Source of the DNA: Candidatus Enterococcus huntleyi
GTDB lineage: Bacteria > Bacillota > Bacilli > Lactobacillales > Enterococcaceae
Direction of reading: 5' to 3'
NCBI RefSeq assembly: GCF_009933175.1
Contig: NZ_MAEJ01000018.1
Span: forward strand, 1 to 57,482
DNA length: 57,482 bases
The number at the start of each line of letters is the position of its first letter. Position 1 is the stretch's first letter. Shown here one piece after another: positions 1 through 9,262 of this stretch. The notes beneath the pieces were generated by a model. That model saw only the letters and a program-made list of their open reading frames with translations. It was not told where the DNA came from and did not search any database. Both the position numbers and the translations under genes were made by a program.

Positions 1-34
1 CTTCCGGCGTAAGTTTCATTCTTCTTTTTCCCAT
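1..34 (-). CDS. 5' end of a leftward gene, cut by the window edge
   Basis: Only eleven codons are visible (MGKRRMKLTPE), starting at 34 and running off the left edge. A ribosome-site-like AGGGG lies about 8 nt upstream. The basic start followed by LTPE resembles the start of helix-turn-helix transposase OrfA proteins, but this is too little to identify it. The adjacent perfect palindrome fits an insertion-sequence end. The identity is inference. Confidence 0.4.
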   Translation of the reverse strand, partial: MGKRRMKLTPE

Positions 35-40
35 AACAAA

Positions 41-86
41 TACCCCTATCTAGGATTTATTTATTTCTTTGTCCTAGATAGGGGTA
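41..86. repeat. Perfect 15-bp inverted repeat (hairpin)
   Basis: Arms TACCCCTATCTAGGA (41-55) and TCCTAGATAGGGGTA (72-86) are exact reverse complements around a 16-nt AT-rich loop. On the minus strand the 3' arm contains the AGGGG that should serve the gene starting at 34, so RNA entering from the upstream ABC permease would fold it away. No U-run follows, so it is a poor terminator. It could be the inverted terminal repeat of an insertion sequence. Confidence 0.6.
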
Positions 87-181
87 GCATACCATGACGA
101 CTAGTCTCAGGTTTTATTTGTCTTAAAAATATTTGTATAGATATTTTCCTCAAATGTGTCTTCAATAAAAAGCCAATCCAG

Positions 182-1555
182 TTATACTACATGCTGCATA
201 TATTTTTTTAATTGGAAAATATGAATGCTACTTAACACGATGAACATTCCTAAACATATAGATAAGGACCAGTAGAAGGTGACGCCCCATGAGCCACTAG
301 CATTGCCATTACTGATCTGTGCAACTTTGATCACGGCGATAGAAATCAGGACATTGCAACTGAGCGAGCATAGCAGAAAGGTCAGGGAATAGATTAAGAC
401 TTCCATGATTTTTACTTTCAATACTTCCCATGAAGAAAAGCCAAGTATGATTAGCTGATTCACGGTAGCCAATTGTTGCTTGCCAGAAACTAAGGTAATC
501 ACGAGTACATTTACGAGAATAATCAATAGCGGAGCACCCACATAGAGAATAAAGATTAACAAATTTTCGATATTTTGTTCTTGAACAGTTCTGGAAGCTA
601 CTTGGCTAAGAATATTTACCATAATAGATGAAAATCCAGACAATAATACTGCTCCTGCAATCATCGGATTTAGTAAGGAAGTGAGATAATCTTTCTTTGC
701 CAACACCTCCCAATAGGCCGTATTGACTGTAGCAGATTTCTCTCTTGGTAGCAGCCGTGTCCAAATTTTAACAACAGCGGGTAGGATAACTGATCCGGTT
801 AAGTTGAGTAATATTAATAATGTAAAGATGATGATGAAACAAAGTTGAAATCCTAGTGAATTAAATGAAGTTGACTTATTTTTAGAAAGTGATATAAAAA
901 TCTGGTAATAACAAGTGCATAGAATTCCTAGGCATAAGAAAATCATTAATAATAGGAATAGCGTAAATTTTCTTTTGCTTGGCTTTTTAAAACTAAAAAT
1001 ATCTTTCTGCGAACGAATAAAGACTTTTCTAGCATGTTTAAACCCACCTAATCCACCAAGTAGGAAACAAAATAGAATGGTTACTAAGAAAGCTGAAAAG
1101 GAAAAATTTATTTGAATAGAAGGTAACATGGTCTGTCCAACGATGGTTTGCATCCAATAGTACAGATAAGAAGTGAAAGGGACAGCTATTAAATAACCTA
1201 TGAACCCACCAATTGCACCAACGATTGCTAGTTGTCCGCCGATGAGTAAGGACAGTTGAGTCGGATTGCTGCCGAGAATCGTCCAGAGAATGTACTCTTC
1301 CTGAAAATAATTGATAACTAACCGAATGACACCACCAATAACAAAAAATAGTGTCAGTCCGCCAAATACAGTTGGCATTAAAAAGATAGGCGTTGGATCA
1401 TTTTTCCCTAACAGCACTTGATTATTTTCTTGAATCAATGAAAAGAGACCGGTTAAGCAAATTCCTGATAAGAATCCTGCCACAATAAATATGAATAAAG
1501 AGCTGACCCATATTTTCCATGAATGTTTAAACTGTAACCAAACTAACTGAATCAT
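182..1555 (-). CDS. FtsX-like ABC transporter permease
   Basis: A 457-residue integral membrane protein. There is an N-terminal membrane segment (about 15-40), a cluster of three (about 60-175), one near 195-220, one near 235-265, and a second cluster toward the C terminus (about 300-450). This duplicated layout is that of MacB/FtsX-type permeases, which work with a cytosolic ATPase in peptide or lipid export or sensing. It starts 1 nt inside the stop of the ATPase gene (TAATG-type overlap), so the two are translationally coupled. The large extracellular domain of BceB-type bacitracin pumps is absent. The substrate cannot be told. Confidence 0.85.
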   Translation of the reverse strand: MIQLVWLQFKHSWKIWVSSLFIFIVAGFLSGICLTGLFSLIQENNQVLLGKNDPTPIFLMPTVFGGLTLFFVIGGVIRLVINYFQEEYILWTILGSNPTQLSLLIGGQLAIVGAIGGFIGYLIAVPFTSYLYYWMQTIVGQTMLPSIQINFSFSAFLVTILFCFLLGGLGGFKHARKVFIRSQKDIFSFKKPSKRKFTLFLLLMIFLCLGILCTCYYQIFISLSKNKSTSFNSLGFQLCFIIIFTLLILLNLTGSVILPAVVKIWTRLLPREKSATVNTAYWEVLAKKDYLTSLLNPMIAGAVLLSGFSSIMVNILSQVASRTVQEQNIENLLIFILYVGAPLLIILVNVLVITLVSGKQQLATVNQLIILGFSSWEVLKVKIMEVLIYSLTFLLCSLSCNVLISIAVIKVAQISNGNASGSWGVTFYWSLSICLGMFIVLSSIHIFQLKKYMQHVV

Positions 1556-2295
1556 TAGGCAGGCCTCGTTTCTTCACTCATCGCTTCAAATAATTGAGTT
1601 GCGAAAGGCTTAGAGATGCTGTGAACTAATTGGCCATCTTTCATAATAATCGCGCGATCTGTGTTGGCAGCCAATTCAATATCATGTGTCACCATAATGA
1701 CGCACACGCCTTGATTAGCCAGGTAGCGCAGTAAATCAAAAACGATTTTTCCGGAAACGGAATCTAGAGCGCCCGTTGGTTCATCCGCAAAGACAACCTC
1801 ACAATTAGCCACTAACACGCGAGCAATAGCGATTTTCTGTTGCTCACCACCAGATAAGGCATCCACAAAACTCGTGATATCGGCATGAAATTTCAGCTGA
1901 TCTAGCAAGCTTAAAATTTCCTGTTTATCAATTTTCTTTCCTGCTAATCTCAGCGGTAAGACAATATTTTCAAAAGCAGGCAAGGCGGGTAACAAATTAT
2001 AAGCTTGAAATATGAAGCCTATTTTTGTACGGCGAAATGCTGCAATTTTTGACGCACGTAGCTCGTAAGGATGAACGTCCAAAATGGTAACTTGACCTTT
2101 TGTAGGAATGGATAATCCAGACATACAATGTAATAAGCTAGTCTTACCTGAGCCCGATGCACCAATAATACTCAAAAATTCACCTTTCTCTGCCTCTAAA
2201 GAAATATCATGTAAAATCTCCATCGTTTTCCCACTCTCGCCAATTTCGACGCTTTTCGTCACATTTTCTAGAACAATTGCTTTATTTTTAGTCAT
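1555..2295 (-). CDS. ABC transporter ATP-binding protein (MacB/LolD type)
   Basis: A 246-residue ATPase partnered with the downstream permease. It has Walker A GASGSGKTS near residue 43, a Q-loop (FIFQAYNLLP), the signature LSGGEQQKIAIARVL, Walker B VVFADEPTGALD and an H-loop (MVTHD). The EPTGALDSVSG stretch is typical of the LolD/MacB/BceA subgroup that pairs with FtsX-like permeases. The start has AGG about 8 nt upstream. This is the first gene of a two-gene leftward operon. Confidence 0.92.
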   Translation of the reverse strand: MTKNKAIVLENVTKSVEIGESGKTMEILHDISLEAEKGEFLSIIGASGSGKTSLLHCMSGLSIPTKGQVTILDVHPYELRASKIAAFRRTKIGFIFQAYNLLPALPAFENIVLPLRLAGKKIDKQEILSLLDQLKFHADITSFVDALSGGEQQKIAIARVLVANCEVVFADEPTGALDSVSGKIVFDLLRYLANQGVCVIMVTHDIELAANTDRAIIMKDGQLVHSISKPFATQLFEAMSEETRPA

Positions 2296-2663
2296 TATTG
2301 ACCTCCGTTATGGCGTGCACGCAATAAGAATATGATTTTCAGGGACAATTGTTCTTTTTCATAAAGAGTTCAAGTAGGTGGATGCGCTCAGTATAGTTAT
2401 TCGGTTCGCATAAGTTCTTTGACGGCTATTTATCTTGTTTGAGTGTAACACTAAATGTACGGTAAAAGTAAAATATAAGGAAAAGGGATATGATTAGTGA
2501 ACGATTGAGACTAATTGTACTGAGAATAATGAACAGAAGGAGGAGAGAGGCGTTATTAGCGGGAAATCCAGCTATTTTTTGCAATAAAATAAACCACTCG
2601 TCTCAAAGTAAGCGGCTTATCAGTGATTCTTGTTCACGAGTATTTATTTAGATGTGGATCTAC
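2296..2663. other. Intergenic region upstream of the ABC exporter operon
   Basis: No convincing gene. It holds an interrupted palindrome AGTGTAACACT at 2442-2452, about 150 bp upstream of the ATPase start, which could be an operator for a TetR-like regulator of the exporter (inference). A 53-codon rightward frame beginning ATG at 2490 behind AAGGAAAAGGG is open, but its composition is not protein-like and it runs toward the convergent hicB gene. Confidence 0.4.
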
Positions 2664-3068
2664 CTATACGCCTAGCTTTTCTTTCAAAGCTTCTGTGAGT
2701 GTCGCAGAAAAGTTGATGCCAGCCTCATTGCCTAGCACGTTCAAATACTTGGGAATGGATAGCGTCTTTTTTACCACAACATTTTTCATGCGTGCTTTGA
2801 ATTTGATTAAATCAATATCTACTAGCGTTTCTATATCGGTTTCTGCTAAATCAATCTTTGTATAATTTGGCTCTGGAAACAAATGCCCCCGATTTTCTAA
2901 TTCCACCAACATATTGCCGATATAATCTCGCGCCATATCGATTGCATTCGCTAAATCTTTACCCTGGGTAAATCCCTCAAAATCAGGAATTGAGACTAGG
3001 TAATCATAGCCAGAGGAATCTTTTTGATAACTGAGTATTACAGGATATACAAATGTTCGTTTCATCAT
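2664..3068 (-). CDS. hicB: HicB-type antitoxin
   Basis: A 134-residue protein. The N-terminal half is the partly degraded RNase H-like HicB fold (YPVILSYQKDSSGYDYLVSIPDFEGFTQG, followed by a helix starting at DLANAIDMARDYI). The C-terminal part (about 100-134) looks like a ribbon-helix-helix segment (INFSATLTEALKEKLG). HicB proteins neutralise HicA mRNA interferases and repress their own operon. It lies 16 nt downstream of a HicA-like gene in the same direction, the usual hicA-hicB order. Confidence 0.85.
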   Translation of the reverse strand: MMKRTFVYPVILSYQKDSSGYDYLVSIPDFEGFTQGKDLANAIDMARDYIGNMLVELENRGHLFPEPNYTKIDLAETDIETLVDIDLIKFKARMKNVVVKKTLSIPKYLNVLGNEAGINFSATLTEALKEKLGV

Positions 3069-3084
3069 TTTGGTTTCCTTTCTG

Positions 3085-3258
3085 TTACTTGAGCTGATAT
3101 TTTTTGATAAGAGCTTGAGCTAGCTGCTCATTCATTTCACGATGTCGTACTATTTCTTCCAGATCATGTCCATTGGTATAAATATCATGTTTACTGCCGT
3201 GTCTCAAAAAGTGCCAACCATTTCGTTTGAACATTTTTACTAGATTTCTAGTCTTCAT
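3085..3258 (-). CDS. hicA: HicA-type toxin (mRNA interferase), 57 aa
   Basis: A short protein beginning MKTRNLVKMFKRNGWHFLRH, followed by GSKHDIYTNG and RHREMNEQLAQALIKKY. The opening helix, GW, the G-S-K-H-D-I-Y strand with the catalytic-type His, and the PRHxE-like RHREM segment match the dsRBD-like HicA fold. Known HicA toxins cleave mRNA and tmRNA. An AAGGAG site lies about 8 nt before the ATG. It is short enough to be missed by length-filtered ORF callers. Confidence 0.8.
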   Translation of the reverse strand: MKTRNLVKMFKRNGWHFLRHGSKHDIYTNGHDLEEIVRHREMNEQLAQALIKKYQLK

Positions 3259-3279
3259 GAAAACTCCTTCTTATTCAGT

Positions 3280-3308
3280 ATCATACGTAATTAATACGTA
3301 TTAGTCAA
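3280..3308 (-). promoter_or_regulatory. hicAB promoter with an embedded operator-like repeat
   Basis: Reading the minus strand, TTGACT (3308-3303), a 17-bp spacer and TATGAT (3285-3280) form a near-consensus sigma-A promoter 21 bp upstream of hicA. The spacer and -10 carry two copies of TACGTAT (in ATACGTATTAATTACGTAT). This is a plausible operator for the HicB ribbon-helix-helix domain; that part is inference. Confidence 0.75.
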
Positions 3309-3424
3309 TAAAATAGCCAATTTAGTTTAACTACTAAGTAAGTTACCGACTAAATTGTCTATTTCTTTAATTTTTTCTTCTCTATATAGATTACGTAGAC
3401 TGAATAGAGTTTCTTTTTTTCATA

Positions 3425-3456
3425 GAAAAAAGGCCACTAGCAAATAGCTAATGACC
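3425..3456 (-). terminator. Intrinsic terminator after lepA
   Basis: On the minus strand, GGTCATTAGC (3456-3447) pairs with GCTAGTGGCC (3441-3432), with G-U wobbles allowed, and TTTTTTC follows. It sits about 40 nt after the lepA stop and separates it from hicAB. Confidence 0.85.
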
Positions 3457-3496
3457 AATAATAGTAAATTCATAAAAAACTTTTCAAAAAAACGGC

Positions 3497-5332
3497 TTAC
3501 TTCTTGGGTTCGTCTTCGTCCATTTTCAGAACGGCCATGAAGGCTTCTTGGGGAACTTCGACTGAACCGATTTGTTTCATTCGTTTTTTCCCTTCTTTTT
3601 GTTTCTCTAATAATTTACGTTTACGAGAAACGTCACCACCGTAACATTTAGCCAATACGTTTTTACGTAAGGCTTTGATGTCGGAACGGGCAACAATCTT
3701 TTGACCGATTGCGGCTTGGATAGGCACTTCAAATTGTTGACGCGGAATTAATTTCTTCAGTTTCTCAACAATGGCCTTACCACGTTCGTAAGCAAAGTTT
3801 CTATGGACGATAAAGCTTAGCGCATCGACCTTTTCAGCATTTAAGAGAATGTCCATCTTGACTAGTTGGCTTTCACGATAGCCGACCAATTCATAATCAA
3901 GTGAGGCATAGCCTTTTGTACTTGATTTCAATTTATCGAAGAAGTCAAAGACAATTTCTGATAATGGAATTTCATAGACCACATTCACCCGGAATTCATC
4001 TAAGTAATCCATTGTAACGAAATCGCCACGTTTACGCTGAGATAACTCCATTACTGCACCAACATAGTCATTAGGGACCATAATTTGTGCTTTCACATAA
4101 GGTTCTTCAATTTTTTGAATAGTCCCAGGATCCGGGAATTCTGCAGGATTATCAACGACAACCAACGATCCGTCTGTTTTCTCAACATGATAGATAACAG
4201 AAGGGGCAGTTGTGATTAATTCCAAATTGAATTCGCGTTCCAAACGTTCTTGAATAACATCCATGTGGAGCAATCCTAAGAAACCACAACGGAAACCAAA
4301 GCCTAGTGCTTGAGACGTTTCTGGCTCAAATTGAAGAGCCGCATCATTTAATTGTAATTTTTCTAAAGACTCGCGTAAATCATTATAACGAGAAGTATCA
4401 ATTGGGTAGAGACCACAGTAAACCATTGGGTTCATTTTACGATAGCCATCTAAAGCTTCTTCTGCGGGATTATCCGCTAAAGTAACCGTATCCCCAACAC
4501 GCGTATCTTGGACGGTCTTAATCGCAGCCGTAATATAGCCGACATCCCCAACCATTAAGAAATCACGCGAAATTGGCTTAGGCGAGAAGATCCCAACGTC
4601 AGTTACATCGAAAGTTTTGCCATTGCTCATTAGCTGGATTTTATCGCCTGGCTTCACGACACCGTCCATAATTCGGACGTTCAAAATAACACCGCGGTAA
4701 CTATCATAGATTGAATCAAAGATTAAAGCTTTCAGTGGCGCTTCAACATTACCAGTCGGCGCGGGTACATATTCAACGACTTGCTCCAAAATATCTTCAA
4801 TTCCAATCCCAGCTTTGGCGCTGGCTAGGACCGCTTCACTGGCATCAATTCCAATCACGTCTTCAATTTCTTGACGAACGCGCTCAGGATCAGCGGCTGG
4901 TAAATCAATTTTATTAATGACTGGCAAAATTTCTAAATCATTATCTAGCGCTAAATAGACATTTGCGAGCGTTTGCGCTTCAATTCCTTGGGCTGCATCT
5001 ACGACTAGAACAGCACCTTCACATGCAGCCAAACTACGAGATACTTCATAGGTAAAATCGACGTGTCCTGGTGTGTCAATCAAATGAAAAATATAGGTTT
5101 CGCCATTTTTGGCGTCATAAGTTAATTCAACCGCATTTAATTTGATGGTAATCCCACGCTCACGTTCAAGATCCATTGAGTCTAAAAGTTGTTCTTGCAT
5201 TTCACGAGTAGTTACTGTATCTGTTTTTTCAAGAATTCGATCGGCAAGCGTCGATTTTCCGTGGTCAATATGGGCAATGATTGAAAAGTTTCTAATCTTT
5301 TCCTGCCTTTTTTTCATGTCATTTATATTCAT
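3497..5332 (-). CDS. lepA: Elongation factor 4 (LepA), back-translocating GTPase
   Basis: 611 residues, the usual LepA length. G1 is AHIDHGKST (20-28), the switch I region has RGITIK, G3 is DTPGH and G4 is NKID. EF-G-like domains II, III and V follow, then the LepA-specific C-terminal domain rich in Lys/Arg ([19 protein letters not shown]). LepA binds ribosomes and promotes back-translocation or initiation-complex maturation. The start at 5332 has AGGA about 9 nt upstream; an internal ATG at residue 6 is an alternative. Confidence 0.97.
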   Translation of the reverse strand: MNINDMKKRQEKIRNFSIIAHIDHGKSTLADRILEKTDTVTTREMQEQLLDSMDLERERGITIKLNAVELTYDAKNGETYIFHLIDTPGHVDFTYEVSRSLAACEGAVLVVDAAQGIEAQTLANVYLALDNDLEILPVINKIDLPAADPERVRQEIEDVIGIDASEAVLASAKAGIGIEDILEQVVEYVPAPTGNVEAPLKALIFDSIYDSYRGVILNVRIMDGVVKPGDKIQLMSNGKTFDVTDVGIFSPKPISRDFLMVGDVGYITAAIKTVQDTRVGDTVTLADNPAEEALDGYRKMNPMVYCGLYPIDTSRYNDLRESLEKLQLNDAALQFEPETSQALGFGFRCGFLGLLHMDVIQERLEREFNLELITTAPSVIYHVEKTDGSLVVVDNPAEFPDPGTIQKIEEPYVKAQIMVPNDYVGAVMELSQRKRGDFVTMDYLDEFRVNVVYEIPLSEIVFDFFDKLKSSTKGYASLDYELVGYRESQLVKMDILLNAEKVDALSFIVHRNFAYERGKAIVEKLKKLIPRQQFEVPIQAAIGQKIVARSDIKALRKNVLAKCYGGDVSRKRKLLEKQKEGKKRMKQIGSVEVPQEAFMAVLKMDEDEPKK

Positions 5333-5479
5333 GGATTAATTCCTCATTTCTTTTATTCAGCACTTACCATTATACCAACGAAACCATGAGAATTAAAGTA
5401 CTTTTCAAAACACGAAGATTTCCCACTTTTCCTCGGCATTTGTTATACTATAAATATAAAGAATATTGGAGATGAAAGA

Positions 5480-6700
5480 ATGGACCAGAAAGATTTTCGA
5501 GAGAGTCTTGAATTAAAACCAGTCGGTGAGGAACATGTCGGACAGTTCAATGAACTTCTGTCTTATGTGTTTCAAGTCACCCAATCAGATATTGAAGAAA
5601 GTGGCTTTGAGAACAAACGTGAATTTATCAAATCAAAACAACCCATCCTAGAATTGTCGAAAGTTTTTGGTTGGTTTCATGAAAATAAACTAATTTCTCA
5701 AATTGCTATTTATCCATGTGAAGTAAATATTCATGGCTCTATTTATAAGATGGGGGGAGTTACCGGGGTGGGAACCTATCCTGAGTATGCCAATCATGGC
5801 TTGATGAAGGACCTGATTGCGCTAGCATTGAAAGATATGCGCGAAGATCAGCAATGGATTTCTTATCTCTATCCCTACAATATTCCGTATTACCGCCGAA
5901 AAGGCTGGGAGATTATGTCGGATAAGCTGACCTTTAAAATCAGAGATACGCAACTGCCTAAACAAGTGCCGGTCAATGGGATGGTGGAAAGAGTAGCTGT
6001 CAATCATCCAGATGTGATTCGTGTATATGATCAATTTGCCCGTCAAAATCACGGTTCACTGATTCGCAGTGAATTTAATTGGGAAGAATATTGGCGTTTT
6101 GAAAATGAAGAAGAGCGAACTGCTGCCGTCTACTATGGCGCCAATCAAGAACCATTAGGCGTCTTGTTTTATTGGGTTGCCGAAGAAGTCTTCCATATTA
6201 AAGAGTTATTTTATATCAATCAAGAGGCTAGAAATGGTCTTTGGAACTTTGTTAGCGCACATTTTTCGATGGTCTATTGGGTAAAAGGTGATATTTATAA
6301 AAATGAACCTTTAGCATTTCTATTGGAAGATAGTCAAATTAAAGAATCGATTGAACCTTATTTTATGGCTCGTGTCGTTGATGTCAAAGAATTTCTACAA
6401 ATTTTTCCTTTTGCAAGTACAGCGAAACCTTTCCATTTCGTGATTGAAGATCCGATTGCTGAATGGAATAATGGCGTATTTAGTGTCCTGTGGGATGAAA
6501 ATGATCAAGTTCATATCTCAGATGAGCTTTTAGGAGCCCCCGTTAAATTAAATATCCAGACTTTTACTTGTCTGATGATGAATTATCGTCGGAGTTCTTA
6601 TCTACATCGAATTGAGAGAATTGAAACGGATAAAGAAACGTTAAATAGCTTAGAGCGCATTATTCCTGATACGGAAGCCTATTTTAGTGATTACTTCTAA
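5480..6700 (+). CDS. GNAT N-acetyltransferase, Eis-like
   Basis: 406 residues. The N-terminal GNAT domain holds the acetyl-CoA-binding segment GGVTGVGTYPEYANHGLMKDL (about 95-115), matching the V-x-x-x-PEY-R-x-x-G-x pattern. A second GNAT-like region and a C-terminal sterol-carrier-like region give the three-part layout of the Eis family, which acetylates amines including aminoglycosides. The substrate here is unknown. A TATACT-type -10 lies at 5441-5446 and GGAG precedes the ATG. It is divergent from lepA. Confidence 0.85.
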   Translation: MDQKDFRESLELKPVGEEHVGQFNELLSYVFQVTQSDIEESGFENKREFIKSKQPILELSKVFGWFHENKLISQIAIYPCEVNIHGSIYKMGGVTGVGTYPEYANHGLMKDLIALALKDMREDQQWISYLYPYNIPYYRRKGWEIMSDKLTFKIRDTQLPKQVPVNGMVERVAVNHPDVIRVYDQFARQNHGSLIRSEFNWEEYWRFENEEERTAAVYYGANQEPLGVLFYWVAEEVFHIKELFYINQEARNGLWNFVSAHFSMVYWVKGDIYKNEPLAFLLEDSQIKESIEPYFMARVVDVKEFLQIFPFASTAKPFHFVIEDPIAEWNNGVFSVLWDENDQVHISDELLGAPVKLNIQTFTCLMMNYRRSSYLHRIERIETDKETLNSLERIIPDTEAYFSDYF

Positions 6701-6756
6701 AAATAGAGTGTCACTTATCATCAAAATGAAAATAATAAACGAAATGAGGATATGAA

Positions 6757-7254
6757 ATGAATATTTATTTTGCCGCACCTATGTTTGCTAAAAGTGACTT
6801 ACAATACAACACAATGGTAGTTGAGAAAATCCGAGAACTTTCTGAAGATGTCTCAGTCTATTTACCACAGGAGAACGGAGATATTAATAACAAATCTGCC
6901 TATGCTGATAGCAAAATGATTGCCCAAGCAGATACTGAAAAGGTGTTAGAAAGTCAATTATTGATTGCTTTATTGGACGGATTAGTAATTGATCCAGGGG
7001 TTGCTTCTGAAGTTGGTGTAGCTTATGCGAAGGGGATACCCATGATTGGTTTATACACAGATACACGTCAACAAGGAAGCGATAACTCTAAAAAATTAGC
7101 GGCATTAGCTGAAGTGGCTGAAAATCAATTCCATTATGTGAACCTCTATACTGCTGGTTTAATTAAGCTAAATGGAACAATTGTTTCGACTGAAGATGCT
7201 TTATTAGAGAAGGTCAAACAATGGTTAGATAAAGAGTCGATTACTAAGGATTGA
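6757..7254 (+). CDS. Nucleoside 2-deoxyribosyltransferase
   Basis: 165 residues. It begins with MNIYFAAPMF, a typical first strand with substrate-binding FAAP. The DG..IDPGVASEVGVAYAKG segment near 75-97 supplies the catalytic Glu of the family. The enzyme swaps nucleobases between deoxynucleosides in salvage, as in lactobacilli. GAGGATATGAA precedes the ATG. It follows the acetyltransferase by 56 bp in the same direction with no evident terminator between them. Confidence 0.88.
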   Translation: MNIYFAAPMFAKSDLQYNTMVVEKIRELSEDVSVYLPQENGDINNKSAYADSKMIAQADTEKVLESQLLIALLDGLVIDPGVASEVGVAYAKGIPMIGLYTDTRQQGSDNSKKLAALAEVAENQFHYVNLYTAGLIKLNGTIVSTEDALLEKVKQWLDKESITKD

Positions 7255-7283
7255 TTAATTAATGAGAATGGAAGTGTCTAAGC

Positions 7284-7949
7284 ATGGAAAAAAATGAAAA
7301 AAAAGTTCAACTCTTTATGCTACTATTTGGTCTATTTGTTTTTGGGTACACGATTTACGAATTTATCATTGGTAAATATTCTGTCACTCAATCGTGGATT
7401 TTCGTCATCGAAGTAATTGCCAGTATTGCACTGATCTTTTTACCGCAGCTATTTCGCAAATTATTTAAATTGAACGTGCCCACATCAATTATTTATTTTT
7501 ACTGGTTCTTCTTATTAATCTCTGCGTTTATTGGGACTGGCTTACATGTCATCAGTTATATTTCTTTTTGGGATAAAATTCTTCATGCCGTTAGTCCAAT
7601 GCTATTAACTGCTTTAGGTTACGGTTTGATTGGCTTTTTCATGAAGCGGGCAAAAATTTCTGAGACGAGTCCTTGGTTATTCTTGTTATTCGGATTTGCT
7701 TTTGCAGGGCTCTGCGGAGTCTTTTGGGAATTTTGGGAATTCGGTTGCGATCAATTCTTTAATATGAACTTACAACGTTATTTAACCAGTGGAGAAGTCG
7801 AATTAATTGGTCGCTCTGCCTTAATGGATACGATGGGGGATTTAATCACGAATACAATCGGAGCTTTGATTATGGGAGGCTATGCTTGGTTTATGAGCAA
7901 GAAGAATGCTACTTATTTTGAGAATTATCGATTAACAAAATGCAAGTAA
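7284..7949 (+). CDS. YjdF-like (DUF2238) membrane protein
   Basis: 221 residues with six or more hydrophobic segments. The WDKILHAVSPML stretch and the later G-x-x-WEFWEFGCDQF and DTMGDLITNTIGAL motifs resemble YjdF/DUF2238 membrane proteins, whose function is unknown. It lies 29 bp after the deoxyribosyltransferase gene and may be cotranscribed with it. The assignment is from motif resemblance. Confidence 0.7.
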   Translation: MEKNEKKVQLFMLLFGLFVFGYTIYEFIIGKYSVTQSWIFVIEVIASIALIFLPQLFRKLFKLNVPTSIIYFYWFFLLISAFIGTGLHVISYISFWDKILHAVSPMLLTALGYGLIGFFMKRAKISETSPWLFLLFGFAFAGLCGVFWEFWEFGCDQFFNMNLQRYLTSGEVELIGRSALMDTMGDLITNTIGALIMGGYAWFMSKKNATYFENYRLTKCK

Positions 7950-8088
7950 ACAACTAAGCATCATCTAGTAAATAGCGTTATTTAAAAAAATGAATATTCC
8001 TGCTACTAATGAGGGGAATATTAAGTAAATCGTATGAAATATTTACATCAAAAAACTTTATAGGCGAATATTCTATAAAAAAATAAAA

Positions 8089-8122
8089 GCGGCCTGTCTA
8101 TTCACTGTCAGGTCGTTTTTTG
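8089..8122 (+). terminator. Intrinsic terminator
   Basis: CGGCCTG (8090-8096) pairs with CAGGTCG (8109-8115), one G-U pair, followed by TTTTTTTG. It ends the rightward acetyltransferase/deoxyribosyltransferase/membrane protein unit. Confidence 0.75.
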
Positions 8123-8130
8123 TATGAGAG

Positions 8131-8174
8131 AATAAAATAAAAGAGTAGGCAACCTAATACTTGTTGTCTACTCT
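8131..8174 (-). terminator. Intrinsic terminator of the 50-aa leftward gene
   Basis: On the minus strand AGAGTAGACAAC (8174-8163) pairs with GTTGCCTACTCT (8153-8142), followed by TTTATTTTATT. It lies just past the stop at 8187. Confidence 0.75.
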
Positions 8175-8186
8175 TATCACATGAAG

Positions 8187-8339
8187 TTATCCAATCTGTT
8201 TAACTCTCCCGCCTATTTGGTTCGCAAATTCTTCTGCATGTTCTTTACAAGAAAATGTCAGCAAAATTCGCGGATTTTTATTACGTGTTCTTTTTCCATC
8301 CTTTGCGATATATCCGTGGAGAACCTTCACGACAAACAT
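8187..8339 (-). CDS. Small protein of unknown function, 50 aa
   Basis: It begins MFVVKVLHGYIAKDGKRTRN and ends GGRVKQIG. The ATG at 8339 is preceded by AAAGGAGATGAGG, a near-perfect promoter lies upstream and a terminator downstream, so it is a complete single-gene unit. The composition is balanced, with an alternating beta-like start and one Cys. I do not recognise a family. A rightward frame over the same stretch is its shadow. Confidence 0.72.
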   Translation of the reverse strand: MFVVKVLHGYIAKDGKRTRNKNPRILLTFSCKEHAEEFANQIGGRVKQIG

Positions 8340-8368
8340 AGACCTCATCTCCTTTCTTTGTTGTATTT

Positions 8369-8397
8369 ATAATAGGAGGTTTTTGTTTTCACGTCAA
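8369..8397 (-). promoter_or_regulatory. Promoter of the 50-aa gene
   Basis: On the minus strand TTGACG (8397-8392), a 17-bp spacer and TATTAT (8374-8369), 30 bp upstream of the start codon at 8339. Confidence 0.75.
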
Positions 8398-8661
8398 GAA
8401 ATCGAACTCGGAAATACCGAAAATGATAAGGAGATAAAATAACAATTATAACCTTTTGGATTTTTCGACACTCATTTCCCCAAAAACTGACAACGTTTAT
8501 ATTTATCGCTTCATTAGACGGTAAAGATTAATATTATGGTAATCAGCTTAAAGAAAGATAACAAATTTTTACGAATGAATTATACAGGGAATAGTCATTG
8601 GATTTAATCAATTTTAAGTAATTATATGTATTAGGCACTGATGCTGTCTCCAATTCTATTT

Positions 8662-9072
8662 CTAGCTTTGAATCCACGCTAGGCCCTCATGTGTGATAGT
8701 ATAAAATACTAATTTTCCTTTTATGTCAAAGAAAGCAATATTTGCATACCCAAAGTCAGTGTTTTCCACTGTTTCACCCAATCGGATATCAAATTTGTTA
8801 TAGAAAAATGGATCTATTTTTTTCAAATCCTTAAAAATTCTTTCTTTCTCAGCTAGGTTTAAATCAAATTTATAAAGCAATCCTTTTGCTCCAGTATCAT
8901 TCCAATTAGATACAGTTTTTTGTGTCACCAAAATAGCTCGATATTTTTCTATAATGAAATTAGGCTGATTATCATCCATGAGCTGTAAAATTTCAATATA
9001 TTTTGTCTGTTTCTCTAAGAAATTTAAAATTTTCATATAATCATTTTTATTAGTGATTTTAGTTAATTTCAT
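8662..9072 (-). CDS. Hypothetical protein, 136 aa
   Basis: The start is taken at 9072 (MKLTKITNKND), because GGAGG lies 10-14 nt before it and the longer frame begins inside the promoter region. A TGC-TATAAT extended -10 lies at 9127-9122 on the minus strand. The protein is soluble, mixed alpha/beta and Lys-rich, and ends in beta-like FDIKGKLVFYTITHEGLAWIQ, which resembles immunity or phage-type small proteins. No family is recognised. About 260 bp between it and the next gene to the left hold nothing recognisable. Confidence 0.7.
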   Translation of the reverse strand: MKLTKITNKNDYMKILNFLEKQTKYIEILQLMDDNQPNFIIEKYRAILVTQKTVSNWNDTGAKGLLYKFDLNLAEKERIFKDLKKIDPFFYNKFDIRLGETVENTDFGYANIAFFDIKGKLVFYTITHEGLAWIQS

Positions 9073-9262
9073 CCTGTTTAACCTCCAAAATTTGTATAAA
9101 CTAACGAATTTTATGATTTCTATTATAGCATGTGAAGTCACTGAACAGTGCTAGATTAGTCATAATTAGTGAGCGGCCAAAAACGGATTTTTACATGGGA
9201 GAGCTGTATTATTCCTTTTTCCGATAGTCAAAATTCAAGGAATGAATTCAAAGAACGGAGAC

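Noticed and set aside
2490-2651. 53-codon rightward frame beginning ATG behind AAGGAAAAGGG
   Set aside because: The composition is unlike a folded protein, there is no clear promoter or terminator, and it runs into the hicB end; it is probably chance.
8181-8372. Rightward 63-aa frame
   Set aside because: It is the antisense shadow of the 50-aa leftward gene, which has the promoter, ribosome site and terminator.
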